Of a stretch of 64,000 nt of DNA, positions 1-10,326 are shown piece by piece; position 1 is the first letter of the stretch; each line of letters starts with the position of its first letter. This stretch comes from Zygnema cylindricum. Lineage: Eukaryota; Streptophyta; Zygnematophyceae; Zygnematales; Zygnemataceae. Made by a program: the position numbers and the translations under genes. The notes beneath the pieces are model-generated. The model saw only the letters and a list, made by a program, of their open reading frames with translations, made no database searches and had not been told where the DNA came from. The stretch spans positions 341,664 to 405,663 of the forward strand of contig JBBHKE010003155.1 of NCBI GenBank assembly GCA_037447655.1. Direction: 5' to 3'.

Positions 1-152
1 GTTGAGATTTCCCAAGACATATGACTCACATTGAGGAAAACATAGATAGAGATGTCCTTAACCGCAGGTGTGAGAGAAGGGAAGAGAAAAAACTGAAATG
101 GATTTTCCTTGAGACTTAGAGAAGTGCGAAAGGAAACATGACGTGAAGGAGC

Positions 153-1412
153 TGAAACTCTGAGACCTCCATTGGCCCTTATTGGCCCTCAGAGTAGGCA
201 GATCCAAAAGAAGCTTATCTAGATAGTGCCGACTCCTAGTTGATATAAACCCAAATGAGTGACCCCTTGACAATCACAAACCCATTATAGCTTCACCCCT
301 GTGAAATAAGACTTTTTGTGTGCTCAATTCCACCACAGAATACAAAGTTAGAATATGAGTTTTAGACACATTCACCCACTTTTACTTACCCTAAGAAATG
401 CAGCCACCCTGGCATGCAAAAACTTTGACCGATTACACTCCTATGTAACCTGGACTCCTTTGAGTCGGCAACAAAAAGAATCACTAAATGGTCAAGCAAA
501 TTGATAGTTATGGCTGGCCAAAGTTTGCCATTTATACAAGGTGCTCTCTGGGAGAGGCAGCTACCTACCCAAAATTTTCTAAGTCCAATTCCCCCTCTAA
601 AACTCTATCTACTGAATTATGGCACCAATTAAAATACTTTGTCGTACAAAAAAGTACAGTTGCCGGTGTACTTTCTGTACGACAATCGTACGACATGGCC
701 AAAATGTCGACACATGTCATATCGGGATTCGTTTCCGTAATCCCAAGAGTTGCGGCAATCCAATGTGGTTTTGCCACGTGTCATTCGATGTGGCGGTGAT
801 CAGAAACCGCCAAAATCCTATTTCGCGATCTCGTTATCCTTCGCGGCCATTCGATCAAATCCGGATTTCAATCGTAGCCGTCATAAATACTTCCGCGGTA
901 TTCTATTTGATGTCAAACAAAATGCGCGGTATTTATTTCGTAACTGTATCGTACTTCGTACTTTATATAACTGTATCTATGCACTACGTATATATTTCTA
1001 GTTAAATGATAAAGTCTACGTGTAACTAATTAAATAATTATCAAACCTTATATGTCTTAATACTAGCGCTAGACTAAACGGTTAAAGCTACCGGCTATGA
1101 TTGATTGACAGACGACAGGTACCAAGATCAATTCTTGGGTCCGTCAATTAACTTTTGGTAAGTCTACCTAATTTACCCCTTGTCTTCTCTAGAGAGCTTA
1201 GGCAGCCATGGCTCTAGCTCCCTATCCAGCCTTCAGTGACTACAACAAGTGTGGGGGCTTGGAGAGGGGAGTTAGAGGCAGACTGCCTTTGCCTTTTTCT
1301 ATCCTATTACAGACCTAAAAAATACACAAAAATCAAATACACAAACTCTATTTTGTTAGCCTTTGTCTTTTTCTATCCTATTACAGACCTAGAAAACACA
1401 CAAATATCAACA
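153..1412 (-). repeat. Copia-type LTR, subfamily B, reversed
   Basis: Read on the minus strand this starts with TGTTGATATTTG at 1412 and ends in TTTCA at 153. It aligns block by block with the LTR at 20412-21649: the block after the start, the ccatggct segment, the GTAC cluster (about 640-697), the promoter-proximal block, and the terminal block that holds the words ctttgtattctgtggtgga. A 74-bp unit is tandemly repeated at 1285-1358 and 1359-1412. I see no internal retrotransposon sequence beside it and no matching 5-bp target repeat, so it is a solo LTR or a fragment. It abuts the end of the G1 gypsy LTR. Bases 1-152 hold nothing I recognise. Confidence 0.75.
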
Positions 1413-2005
1413 AACCGTACGGGAAAAAAAGGGTACCAATAATCAAGGATATATCCAGGTGGGCTAAGAAGGCACACGAGCTTGACAGCTGTTGAGCGTG
1501 CCTAATGAGAAGAGATGAAAGGTCTTTCGTCCATAGTGCTGTCCAAAATGGAAGACCTGTAAAGGATCCTAGATGCAGCCGCTTCCATAGGAAATGGTCG
1601 TGCATCCCCTTATGCCCCAATCCCTCCAAGTGACATGAATGCAAACATAGGGAATCAAGGGACATTCTAAATAGATGGATGCGGGAAAAAACGAAAGGAA
1701 AAAAAAAGGAAATACCCCCCTTCCTCCCCCCCCCTTCCCCCTGAGGTTAGAGGGAAAAGGGTGGGTTGATATCCCAATTTCCCCCCCTCTTAGTCATCAA
1801 GACTAAGAAAATAAATATGTTACCCGCCCAATTCGTAGTTCCCGCAGAACTTAAGGGCCGAGGGTTGAGGAGGAGAGTCCTTAGAAGATGGAAGGAAGGA
1901 CTCATGCAAACACTAGTCGCATTGATTGCAGACAAGTATATAGCCCGGCTAAGATGACAGGAGGCAAGCTGTTGAACACCAAATTGGGTCAGCCAAATAG
2001 GTAAG
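1413..2005 (-). mobile_element. G1 3' untranslated region and LTR part
   Basis: This follows the integrase on the minus strand. It aligns with the sequence after the G2 integrase at 33141-33671 (for example the block containing gaactacgaattgggcgg). The last 78 bp (1490-1413) match 28972-28898, the opposite end of G1, which is the direct evidence for an LTR. The far end is cut by LTR-B at 1412. I cannot place the LTR start exactly. Confidence 0.6.
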
Positions 2006-3688
2006 GTGGTAAGTCATCTCGTCTTCCAAACCCCGGAGGTGATAAGGAGCCACATTGATCTGATTTTCCTTGATTTTTTGACCATCTTTTTCTCTAGGGT
2101 CATAACTTCTTTATTTGAAACCTCTGCCACCTTTAAAATCACCCGCCCCGCTAAGATATCCATGGTGTATTTCTGCTGTTTCATCCTGTACACCATATCC
2201 CCGAGAATAAATCGCCATTGCATAGGGACAAATTTTCCGCTCCGGCGTTGCGAATACCAGAGTTGATCTCGGTGTTGAGCTATTTGTAAGTTCCCTATGG
2301 CGAGAGCCATTTCACGGGGGAATACCTTCGCCTTGTCGGTGATCAATTTTCTTGACCGTACCCATGTTATCCATTTCTGGAAGGACCACTGCTTGGGCTA
2401 AGGCTGTGCCTGGTAGGATGGGATGTCATCCCAACAAGATGAAGTAAGGACACTAGGTATGGAGGGAAGCTTGCCGACTAAATATATAACCCATGGCAAT
2501 CCAAGGCACCCTTTTGTCCCACTCTCGTGAATCCTCTTCAAGAACATATTTCCAACCGCTTCATTGTCTGTACGCATTTTTCTACCAAACCATCAGCTTG
2601 CCGGTGGTCTCCGCTGGTCTGTCGGTGGTCGATAAAGCAAAATTCCAACAAATTGGAGAATTCCCTCGCGAATTCGGAGTCGTGGTCTGTCAGAACTTCG
2701 GTTAGTGCCCCAAATTGGAAAAGCACTCTTTGTAAGAATACGCCAAGAATTGCCTTTGACTCCTTCCGGGGTAGGACAACCAAATCTATCCATTTAGAAA
2801 AATGCTCTATCATCAACAATAAAAGCGGTTCCCCCGTTTGTTAGTGGGTACTGGACCTAACACATCCAACGACCACCGATGAAACATTCCCCTGATTAGA
2901 AAGGAATGAAGTTGGGTACCTCTTTTCTTGTAGAAAGCTGCTTTCACTTGGTCACAAGAAGGACATGTCTACACAATCCGGCTGACTTGGGTCCGCAACC
3001 CGTGCCACCAGTACGATCCGGTGACCAAGGAGGTAGTCCCTTTCTACCCAAAATGGCCACATTGCTGGTGTAGGCACACAATAAGAGTTTCCCGATCTGT
3101 CGAGGGAGGAACAACTTTCCTCGTCTCGTCTACCCATTTTTGGATTAGGAGGCCCCTTTCCCACTCGTACGCCGCCATTCGGGTCTGTACACGGGATAGT
3201 TGAGCTCTAGACAAATGGGGAAGAGGAGAACCTTGCTGGATGGACTCAAAGGAATTGGTGTCGTTCCTTATATCGTTACGCCTGAACCGTATCAGTGTTT
3301 GCCCCTCCACATTTGCAGAGAAAGTTTCAAATTCCCCCCAGATTGTGGGAGCCAAATAAAAGGAGAAGAGGCCCGAATAAGTCCCAAACTGATTTCGTGG
3401 TCCTCGTTGTGACGGGCCCCTGTAGAATCTCGCGTGGAAGGTCACGATTTCTGCTAAGTCCGTCGCCGTTCCCATATATTTCTCCGAGCCGGTGAGTTAT
3501 GCTAAAATTATATTCCTGCAATATTAAAACCTATCTAGCCAGCTTACCGGTGAGCTTATTCTTCTCCGTTATCCACTTGAGAGGCTGGTGATCGTAATCA
3601 AAGTGAAGTGAACACCGTACAGATATATGGTCGAAAATGTTAGATTGCCCAAATAGCTGCGAGTAACTCCCCGTGATAGCTGTTGTGA
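2006..3688 (-). pseudogene. G1 RNase H C-terminus and integrase (broken)
   Basis: Gypsy integrase inserts the cDNA copy into the host genome. On the minus strand the RNase H tail (3688-3480) has the family sequence TDHQPLKW, interrupted by frameshifts. The integrase follows with an HHCC zinc finger (LHQQCGHF, then TCPSCDQVKAAF after a shift near 2975), the core block MIEHFSKW, the second acidic site in TDHDSEFAREF (usual form TDxGxEF), and the third near QADGLVE. The C-terminal part has the short block KVAEVSNKEV and ends near 2014. At least three frame changes and several stops make it non-functional. Compared with G2, this copy keeps the second catalytic aspartate that G2 has lost. No chromodomain is visible. 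Confidence 0.8.
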
Positions 3689-3698
3689 NNNNNNNNNN
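3689..3698. other. Assembly gap (10 N)
   Basis: Ten undetermined bases. The sequence on the left is G1 RNase H; the sequence on the right is unrelated. Roughly 100 bp of G1 RNase H, judged against G2, are missing between here and 13227, so part of the G1 interruption may lie in this gap or be a scaffold join. Confidence 0.95.
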
Positions 3699-5560
3699 GC
3701 TCAACATGGGTGCAGATGTTGGCAGTGTAAAGTTTCAATGCTAAAACAAAAATCTGAATGCTTGTGAAGTTTGTCATAATGTCTCTTAGAAGCGATTTAG
3801 GTTTCAAGGTAAGGTTTAAAAGCCCATGTACCCGTGTGGCGGAATCAAATTCATAATGCGTTTGTTTATTACTTCTTTGAGGGTATGTGCGCGGTGTGCT
3901 CGACCTGTTAAAAACGTGTTATCTCTCATGAACTACAAAAAGAGACGGGGGGTGAGCGTAATTTACTTTTTTTTTAACGTACCCAGAGTCTGGAGGTGAA
4001 AGTGAGTACCTAGGAAACCTAATTTCAAAAGGTGTGAGACAAAACCGATAGTGGGAGAGGGAGAGAGAGAGACAACGACGGGCTAAACTCTTCCAAAGGA
4101 TCCATGAGTGAAAGTGGAGGTCTGAGACCCATGCAATTTTTTTTTCATTTAATGCGAGTGGGGGGCAGAGAAAAACATCAAGTACTCTCTATTGTGCAAA
4201 AATTGTCCAGCTCGTGTGGCGCGTGTATGGGAGTTTCTTCATTATTTGTTTGCGTAATACTTAAACTAAGGCGGTGTGCCCATGTACCCGAAAATTTGGA
4301 ATGGAACTTTGGATTTAGCGAAGATTCTCTGTAATACTGTTTGAAGTGTTCGTAAGTCTAAAAACAAAATCGTAACTTTGAAATGTGACGGTTGTAGACG
4401 TGGGTACAACTCGTGACAATTGACGATGACTACGAAACTTCCAAAAATCGATGGCATCTAAAAAACGGTTGTAGACGTCGAGTTATTGTAAATGTTAAAG
4501 GTTTTGTGTCATTGGGAATTTATGTTTCCTTGTGATCTCATCAGGAAGATAGCTTTCAGCCATGTCTTCCCGATTTTTTTTTTTTTTATCTTTCATCTCT
4601 TTATATGCCAACGAACTACGACCAAAGGTACTAAAAATAAAAAAAAACTCTTTCATTTCATACCATTATTATTGTATTTCATTTAGAGAAGAGGGAGAGA
4701 GAAGATGTAGAGTGAGGAAGAGGTGGAGTACACTTTTTCAAAGGACCAATGAATGAAGGTGGAGGTTCAAAACCCTTGCAAATTTATTTATGTACACGCC
4801 TTTCATTTTTTTAAAAACATTCGTGTGACGAGCACGTAAAAATATCATGCACTCTCCCTCGTGCAAAAATAATCGAAAATGTGTGACGCGTGCGATAACG
4901 TTTTCCTATTTGTCCATCAATTATTACTTTAAATAAAATCACCACGCGAGTCGATTTTAGTAGAAGTTTGAAGATGAGTTGGATTGACGCGAAAGTGGGT
5001 CAAAAAGATAACAACGCCAAATTAGATTACATTCAAAGTTTCAGGATGACGCAAAATGTACTTTGGTTCTCAACACGTTTTTTGTACGGCGTAAGATTTT
5101 CCGTTGCTGGTCCCATTTTGTTGGAAAACGACATAATAAAACCCATATTTTAACACATGGGCACACCACCTAAAATCACCTCACGAGGTGAAGTTTGATA
5201 ATGTTTTTTTATGAGCTAGATTCACGTGCTTGTGGGTAAAAAATTGGAAATGTCAAAAATGAGTACATAAGATGACAAACATGAAGTATTTTTAATGTAT
5301 CAAGATGATGATCACTGTATCGTGGCATAAATTTTTCGAACGGTAGAATCTTTTCTTGCTTAGGAATGAACTTTGTAAGAAAACGATATAAAAAACCTAG
5401 TACATTAGTACATGGGCACATACCCTAAGTGTGCTGGTGTCAAGGAGACAAAACCACGTGTGCACGTCGAGCATCTTGAAATCACACGTATGCAAGATTT
5501 GGAGGAACGATTTTACACGTGTACGACGGTGTGAATGGTGTTGAATTTGGAAATCTTTAC
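3699..5560. repeat. Dispersed repeat R1, several partial copies
   Basis: No gene is recognisable. The stretch contains internal duplication: 4080-4240 and 4725-4900 share the order ccaaaggatcc/caaaggaccaa, atgagtgaaagtggaggt, actctc and gtgcaaaaat. The segment 4960-5170 recurs in inverted form at 54190-54022 (shared gatgagttgg and gggcac words), and a direct copy is visible at about 54580-54925. The ORFs are short and shift between copies, so I regard this as a non-coding transposable-element family of unknown type. Confidence 0.5.
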
Positions 5561-6923
5561 TCAGTAGATATAGTTGTGAGGAGGAATTAAGAACTTAGAA
5601 TATTTTGGGAAATGAAAACCTGTAATACTTACCTCAAATACTGTTACAGTAATAAAAGATTAAGAGAGTGTACTGTACGACCAACAGGACACGCGTCGGC
5701 TGGAAAAGGGTGTTGCAGATTTTACGGAGTAGCACCGATTACCAGTTACACATTTCGGGAGAATAACGAGCGGATTGACGAAATCGGACGAACGGAACAC
5801 AAACCGCATATCTGGGAAATATGGTACGGTCAGCCAAGAAGGGCCGTTGATTGACATCGAATTAACGGACGCGATTTAGAAGGGACCACAAATGACGAGC
5901 AGACTTCGACGGTATCAAGTGCTTCGTACTACACGACAACAGTCAGTCGGATGCTATGGACCACTGCTGACTAAGCGCCTAGAACATTTAGTGTACGGTC
6001 TTCTATTTGTAAATATCTAGAAACAAGGATTTGTAGTTTAGCTAATTTAAAATAGTGTCGCACTATTCGGATTTAGAGAAATGGCAAAATTAGGTTTTGG
6101 AAGTACTCTAGGAATAGTAAGTACAGTTTTAGTACGAATAGTCATAGGAGGAGAATCCAACTTTATTAGATAGAGAATGTCCTTGAGAAAATTGTAATTC
6201 CTACTTCTAGAATTCCATTAAAAGCTGTTTAAACCTGCTTGTTTTATTGTCTACATCTATTTCTACTCCCAACTCTAAACCCTTGTGAGCCACATAAACG
6301 ACACTTCTTCCTACTGTATATTTTAGGTTTATCTACCCTATCCCTCGGCCAAGGGCTAGGGTGAGCGCCTAAAACCAATATCCCCCAAATCGTCTTCCCT
6401 CCCACCCTTTGTTCCTCCCTCTCTCCATCTGCAGTATTCTCTATCTATCGTCGGTCCTACCTTCATCACTTTTTCCTCTTTAGACCTCCCTCCCCCAATA
6501 TTTCCTTGCCTACCACCATTATACCTCTTTTTCTTTCCCGTCATATTCTCTCCCTCTCCCTCTCTCGTCTATTTCTATAAAAAAATTGAAGCAACACTTT
6601 TTAAAAACCAAATAACAACGTAATATATTTATAAGCAACAATCACTTCTTCACCATTTCATTTATTATGTGCTTTCTTTATAGTAAGCAATCTCATTATT
6701 TTCAAAGTGTGACATTCAAGATTGGTATCGAATAAGAAAGAAAAAAATGATTTGCCAAAAAAAAATCAGTCTTCCACATTAGGTTTTCTCTATAAAAACC
6801 AGGGTCGTGGTTTTACTTTTCTATGAATACTTTTTAGGTTTGCGGTTTAGGGCTTTCTGAATCTTACGATTTTAGAGGAAGTCGGGGTTTTATGATTTTA
6901 GAATTTGGTTTTTTCGTTTTTAA
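5561..6923. other. No recognisable gene
   Basis: 5600-6070 is of balanced composition and contains an 80-codon ORF (5612-5854, plus strand) with no family I recognise. 6340-6560 is C/T-rich. 6561-6923 is A/T-rich. I see no coding signal that I can support. Confidence 0.5.
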
Positions 6924-6990
6924 ATTAAGTTAAAATTTTGCAGAGAAAATTGTGGACTTAAACTGAAAGTTGACTAAGAATTGAGGTGAG
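6924..6990 (+). pseudogene. Tail of a copia pol next to the C1 5' LTR
   Basis: This short stretch matches the end of the C1 polyprotein and its polypurine tract at 12260-12326 (words ttttgcagagaaaattgtgg and aaagttgactaagaatt). It stands directly before the C1 5' LTR, where host sequence is expected. The simplest reading is that the 5' LTR was once the 3' LTR of another copy, that is, a tandem array formed by LTR recombination and then truncated at 6923. Confidence 0.7.
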
Positions 6991-7917
6991 TGTTGAAAAT
7001 AATTATTTAATATTCAATTCTTAATTTAAATTTATAGTAAAGAGAGGGAGAAAGTCACCATAGATGCCGCCATTGTCAAAAAAAAACAGGCAGACAAGCA
7101 GGCAATAAGACAGATTGATAGATTACCAAAATGTTGCCTTTAGCAAGATTTGAACCTGGGTCTACGGAGTACTATGTAGACATATGCCTTAACCACTTGG
7201 GCGTTAACAAAACGATACACGTATATGGTTTGGTAATTAATTAAAGTTATATGGAAACGTCACTTTGACTTAAACAGACCAAAATTGACGAAACGGAATA
7301 TATAGTCAAACAGCGCTCGCGGACACGAATCTAATCGTGTAAAATATATGATCAAACGGCCTTCGTCGCCCCCGCCAAACCCGAATGAATCTTCGGCGGC
7401 TTCTAGACAGCGCGACGCACTTTACCACTTGGTGACACATCATTGGATGCTGGGAAAGATTGGAGGAGAAGCGATGGCTCCCAAGTTGACAAGTGTAAAC
7501 CAGAAGGCCATGTTGTACAATGTCCGTATAAAAAGTATAATAGGCCACTAAACCTTCTTGTACTATACACTCTTTTGATTGGCCTAGGGTAGAGTTATAG
7601 GTAGTTATGAGTAGGAGTTAAGGGACTTAGCGTATTTGAGGCTCCTCTCTCCAAGTGACCTTTTGTATTTATAAGCCATCTTTTGCCAGCCATAACTTAC
7701 TGCTCAGGGGAGAAAATTCAGTGATTCTTTTTGCGTTTGACTCAAAGGAGTATTGTCCTCACAAAGGTTATGGTGGTTAGAATCTTTGTGTGCTTGGGCG
7801 GCATTTATTAAGTGAGAAAGAGAAAGGGGCAAATAATATCCTAGAGGCTTTACATATGCTGTTAATTTTGTGGGTTAAATGCTAATTTTGTGGGTTAAAG
7901 GAGACCACAAAATTTCA
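6991..7917 (+). repeat. C1 5' LTR
   Basis: It starts TGTTGAAAAT, ends AATTTCA, and is matched along its length by 12327-13226. It carries a GTAC-type cluster (7514-7560), a TATA-like box (tatttataag, about 7666-7675) that is conserved in the 3' LTR, and a downstream block with the words tcctcacaa and gtggtyag. ORFs in it, such as 7348-7551, are not conserved in frame in the other LTR and are not genes. Confidence 0.85.
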
Positions 7918-7932
7918 GGTTATGGGCCCACC
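7918..7932 (+). other. Primer-binding site, half-tRNA iMet type
   Basis: GGTTATGGGCCCACC follows the LTR directly. Its complement is the anticodon stem and loop of initiator tRNA-Met (GGTGGGCCCATAACC) rather than the tRNA 3' end. Priming by a cleaved half of initiator tRNA is known for Drosophila copia and yeast Ty5, so the same mechanism is inferred here. Confidence 0.8.
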
Positions 7933-8140
7933 CTCAAGGGTACCCATATTTAATGGATCTGAATTTCTTTATTGGGAAATTATGATGGAGGGAGAACTTT
8001 TTGGGAAACACCTATGGGGCATAGTGTCCGGGCATACTTGATGTCCACCTCAACCTGGGTTTGGAGGAACACCTTTTTCCGGCGTCTCCACCACCACAAC
8101 CACCATCACGAACAATGATAAAGAAGGAGAGGAGATAATC

Positions 8141-8961
8141 ATGGAAGGAAAAAAGGGAGGAGTTGCTTCTCAAGGGACTCCATTATCAAGGACGATATCG
8201 GCAGCAACACCACCAGCAATGGTGACAATGAGTCAGACCGAACAGTCAGAATATGAAAATTGGAACTTTATGGACAAGGTGGCTAAGCTACTAATTCTCA
8301 AAATTCTAGTGAAGGGTATTGCCATTCCTCTTATGCATGTTAGATCTTCCTCTCAGATTTGGGTATCTCTTGTAAACAAATATAAAAATGGGTCATTGCA
8401 AAAGCAACAACTGGCGGAAAATAAGATTTCAGCTTATACTTACAAAGGAGGAAGTATGAATGATTATTGCAATGATTTAGGAGCATTATTTGGAGAACTA
8501 GAGAGTGCAAGTAACACATGGTCTGAGAGACAAAGAGTTAATACACTGATAATGAAACTACCAAAAGATTATGAGAATATCATTAATCAGTTGCAGGATC
8601 TAGGTGATAGCAATTGGAATTGGTATGATACAATGGGGATGATTTTAGTGAAAGAGAGTACCAAAGAACTTAGGAGAGGAAATCCAAGTGTTGAAGCATT
8701 GGCTGCACGATCTGATTGGCGTAAGCGTGATGAGGAAAAGGGAAAGGATCCTTATTGAAACTTTGGAGGAAGAGGACAAGAAGGTGGCAGATTTGTCGAC
8801 AGGGAAGAGGAGCTCCTCGAGGTGGACTATATCACTTCTGCAAGAAACCGGGACATTATATGGCAGAGTGTGTTAAGCTTGGAGATCTCCGACTGAAAGA
8901 TGAACAAGGTTCCTCAAGAGATGGAGGAAAGAAAAAAAGTTTTTCTAACTCTAGTTCATGA
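8141..8961 (+). pseudogene. C1 gag (copia-type, broken)
   Basis: Gag forms the retrotransposon particle. The 205-codon frame from 8141 has the usual UBN2-type arrangement: a W..WD-like N-terminal part (ENWNFMDKVAK), LKILVKGIAIPLM, the A.EIW.SL analogue (SSQIWVSLVNKY), and the segment VNTLIMKLPKDYENI. After a stop at 8758 another frame carries a CCHC knuckle (YHFCKKPGHYMAEC, about 8830-8871) in which the first cysteine is tyrosine. A start before 8141 is likely, since similar sequence begins near 7945 (a frame around FNGSEFLYW), but it is out of frame. It is not functional. Confidence 0.75.
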
Positions 8962-10317
8962 AGAGGGACAAGATGAAGTAACGAAAGTGGAAGAGGAGCT
9001 CGAGAAGCTTCTTCTTAAACCAATAACCACTGAGAAGCATGCAGAAATTCTTCGGAGACAAAAGAGTGATTTCGAAGGAAAGAGGTATCCACTTGAGGAT
9101 GGGTGGATGATAGACTCAAGGGTCTTGATACATATGTCCTAAGAAAAGAGGTGAATTACTGCATTATGAAAGATTCCAACAGTTGAGATAGAGTATCGAG
9201 ATGGTAGAGTAGAAACCACAAGTCTTGTTGGATCGGTTGATTTAAAAGTTCTAGTTGATGGAAAGGCTTCAATTGTAACACTCTTAGATGATCTTTACAT
9301 TCCACAACTTAGCAAGAATCTAGTCTCTACAGCTGTTCTAGATGAATCGAAACAAGAACCAAGAAAGGAATCTTTACAGCTAGCTTTGATAATTAGGTTT
9401 ATTTCATAGCTGAAAAGGGTAGGCAAAGAATGTTCCGAATTGTACTTTGCAATGAAAAGGGTGTTCTCTACTCATGTGGAAGTGATATGATGCTTTGGCA
9501 AAAGAGGTTAGGGCATGTGAATCTAGACAGATTAAAGAAAATGAAGAAAAAATGAATAGTGGATGGGATTGAGTTTAGAGATGATGAGACCTCAGATGAT
9601 TCTAGTGGATGTGCCCAAGGGAAGATTCATAGACTCCCATTTCCAAAGGCATCTATATTTAGAAGAGAAAAAATATTAGATCTAGTTCACACTGATGTTT
9701 GGGGACCAGCCAGGTATGCTTCACATGGGGGGAAGAGATGGATGCTAACCATTACATATGATTGGTCTAGATACACTAAGTTATATTTTCTTAGACATAA
9801 GTCAGAGGTACTAAGATGTTTCAAAGTATACAAAGTATGGAGTGAAAAATTACATGAAACCTCAATAAAAGAGATATGAAGTGATAATGGGAAAGAATAC
9901 ACCTCAAAAGAAGTTGAAAAATATTTTAATAAAGAAGGAGTCCATCATGAGAAAACTATTCGTTATAATCCGGAATAAAATGGAGTAGCAAAAAGAGTGA
10001 ATAGATCTTTAGGAGACATGTCCTGAAGTATGCTAACTGATAAAAGAATAGGATTATTGTTTTGGGCTGAGTCTATGAACTATGCTAACTTCATCAAAAA
10101 TAGAGTGCCAACTTCGGCAAATAAAGAGGAAACTCCGTATGAAAGGTGGACGGGAAGAAAACCAGATTTGTCTAGTTTGAGAGTGTTGAGAAGTCAAGTC
10201 TATAGTTTGGATTCTGATAAGACTAAATGGAAGTTAGAGGGAAGAGGGAAACCGGGATATCTTGTAGGATATGATGAGAGCACAAAAGGATATCGAGTAT
10301 ATGACTTGAAAAAGTGA
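8962..10317 (+). pseudogene. C1 protease and integrase (broken)
   Basis: The aspartic protease site is at about 9103-9140 (WMIDSRVLIHMS), where DSG/DTG is expected; glycine is arginine. The GAG-pre-integrase block LGHVNLDRLKKM is near 9509. The integrase core follows, with VHTDVWGPARY (first Asp), SDNGKEYTSKE (second Asp) and NGVAKRVNRSL (usual NGVAER; the Glu has become Lys). C-terminal GKPGYLVGYDE is near 10250. In-frame stops occur near 9554, 9877, 9976, 10024 and 10316. Element C4 at 50156-51635 gives the better-preserved version of the same family. Confidence 0.85.
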
Positions 10318-10326
10318 GATATCATT

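Noticed and set aside
7348-7551. Small frame in the C1 LTR
   Set aside because: The matching position in the 3' LTR and in the other LTR copies has stops and indels; it is LTR sequence.
10024-10316. In-frame stops of C1 as evidence of cytosine-deamination decay
   Set aside because: Compared with C4, several stops come from A-to-T or G-to-T changes rather than C-to-T, so no such bias can be claimed.
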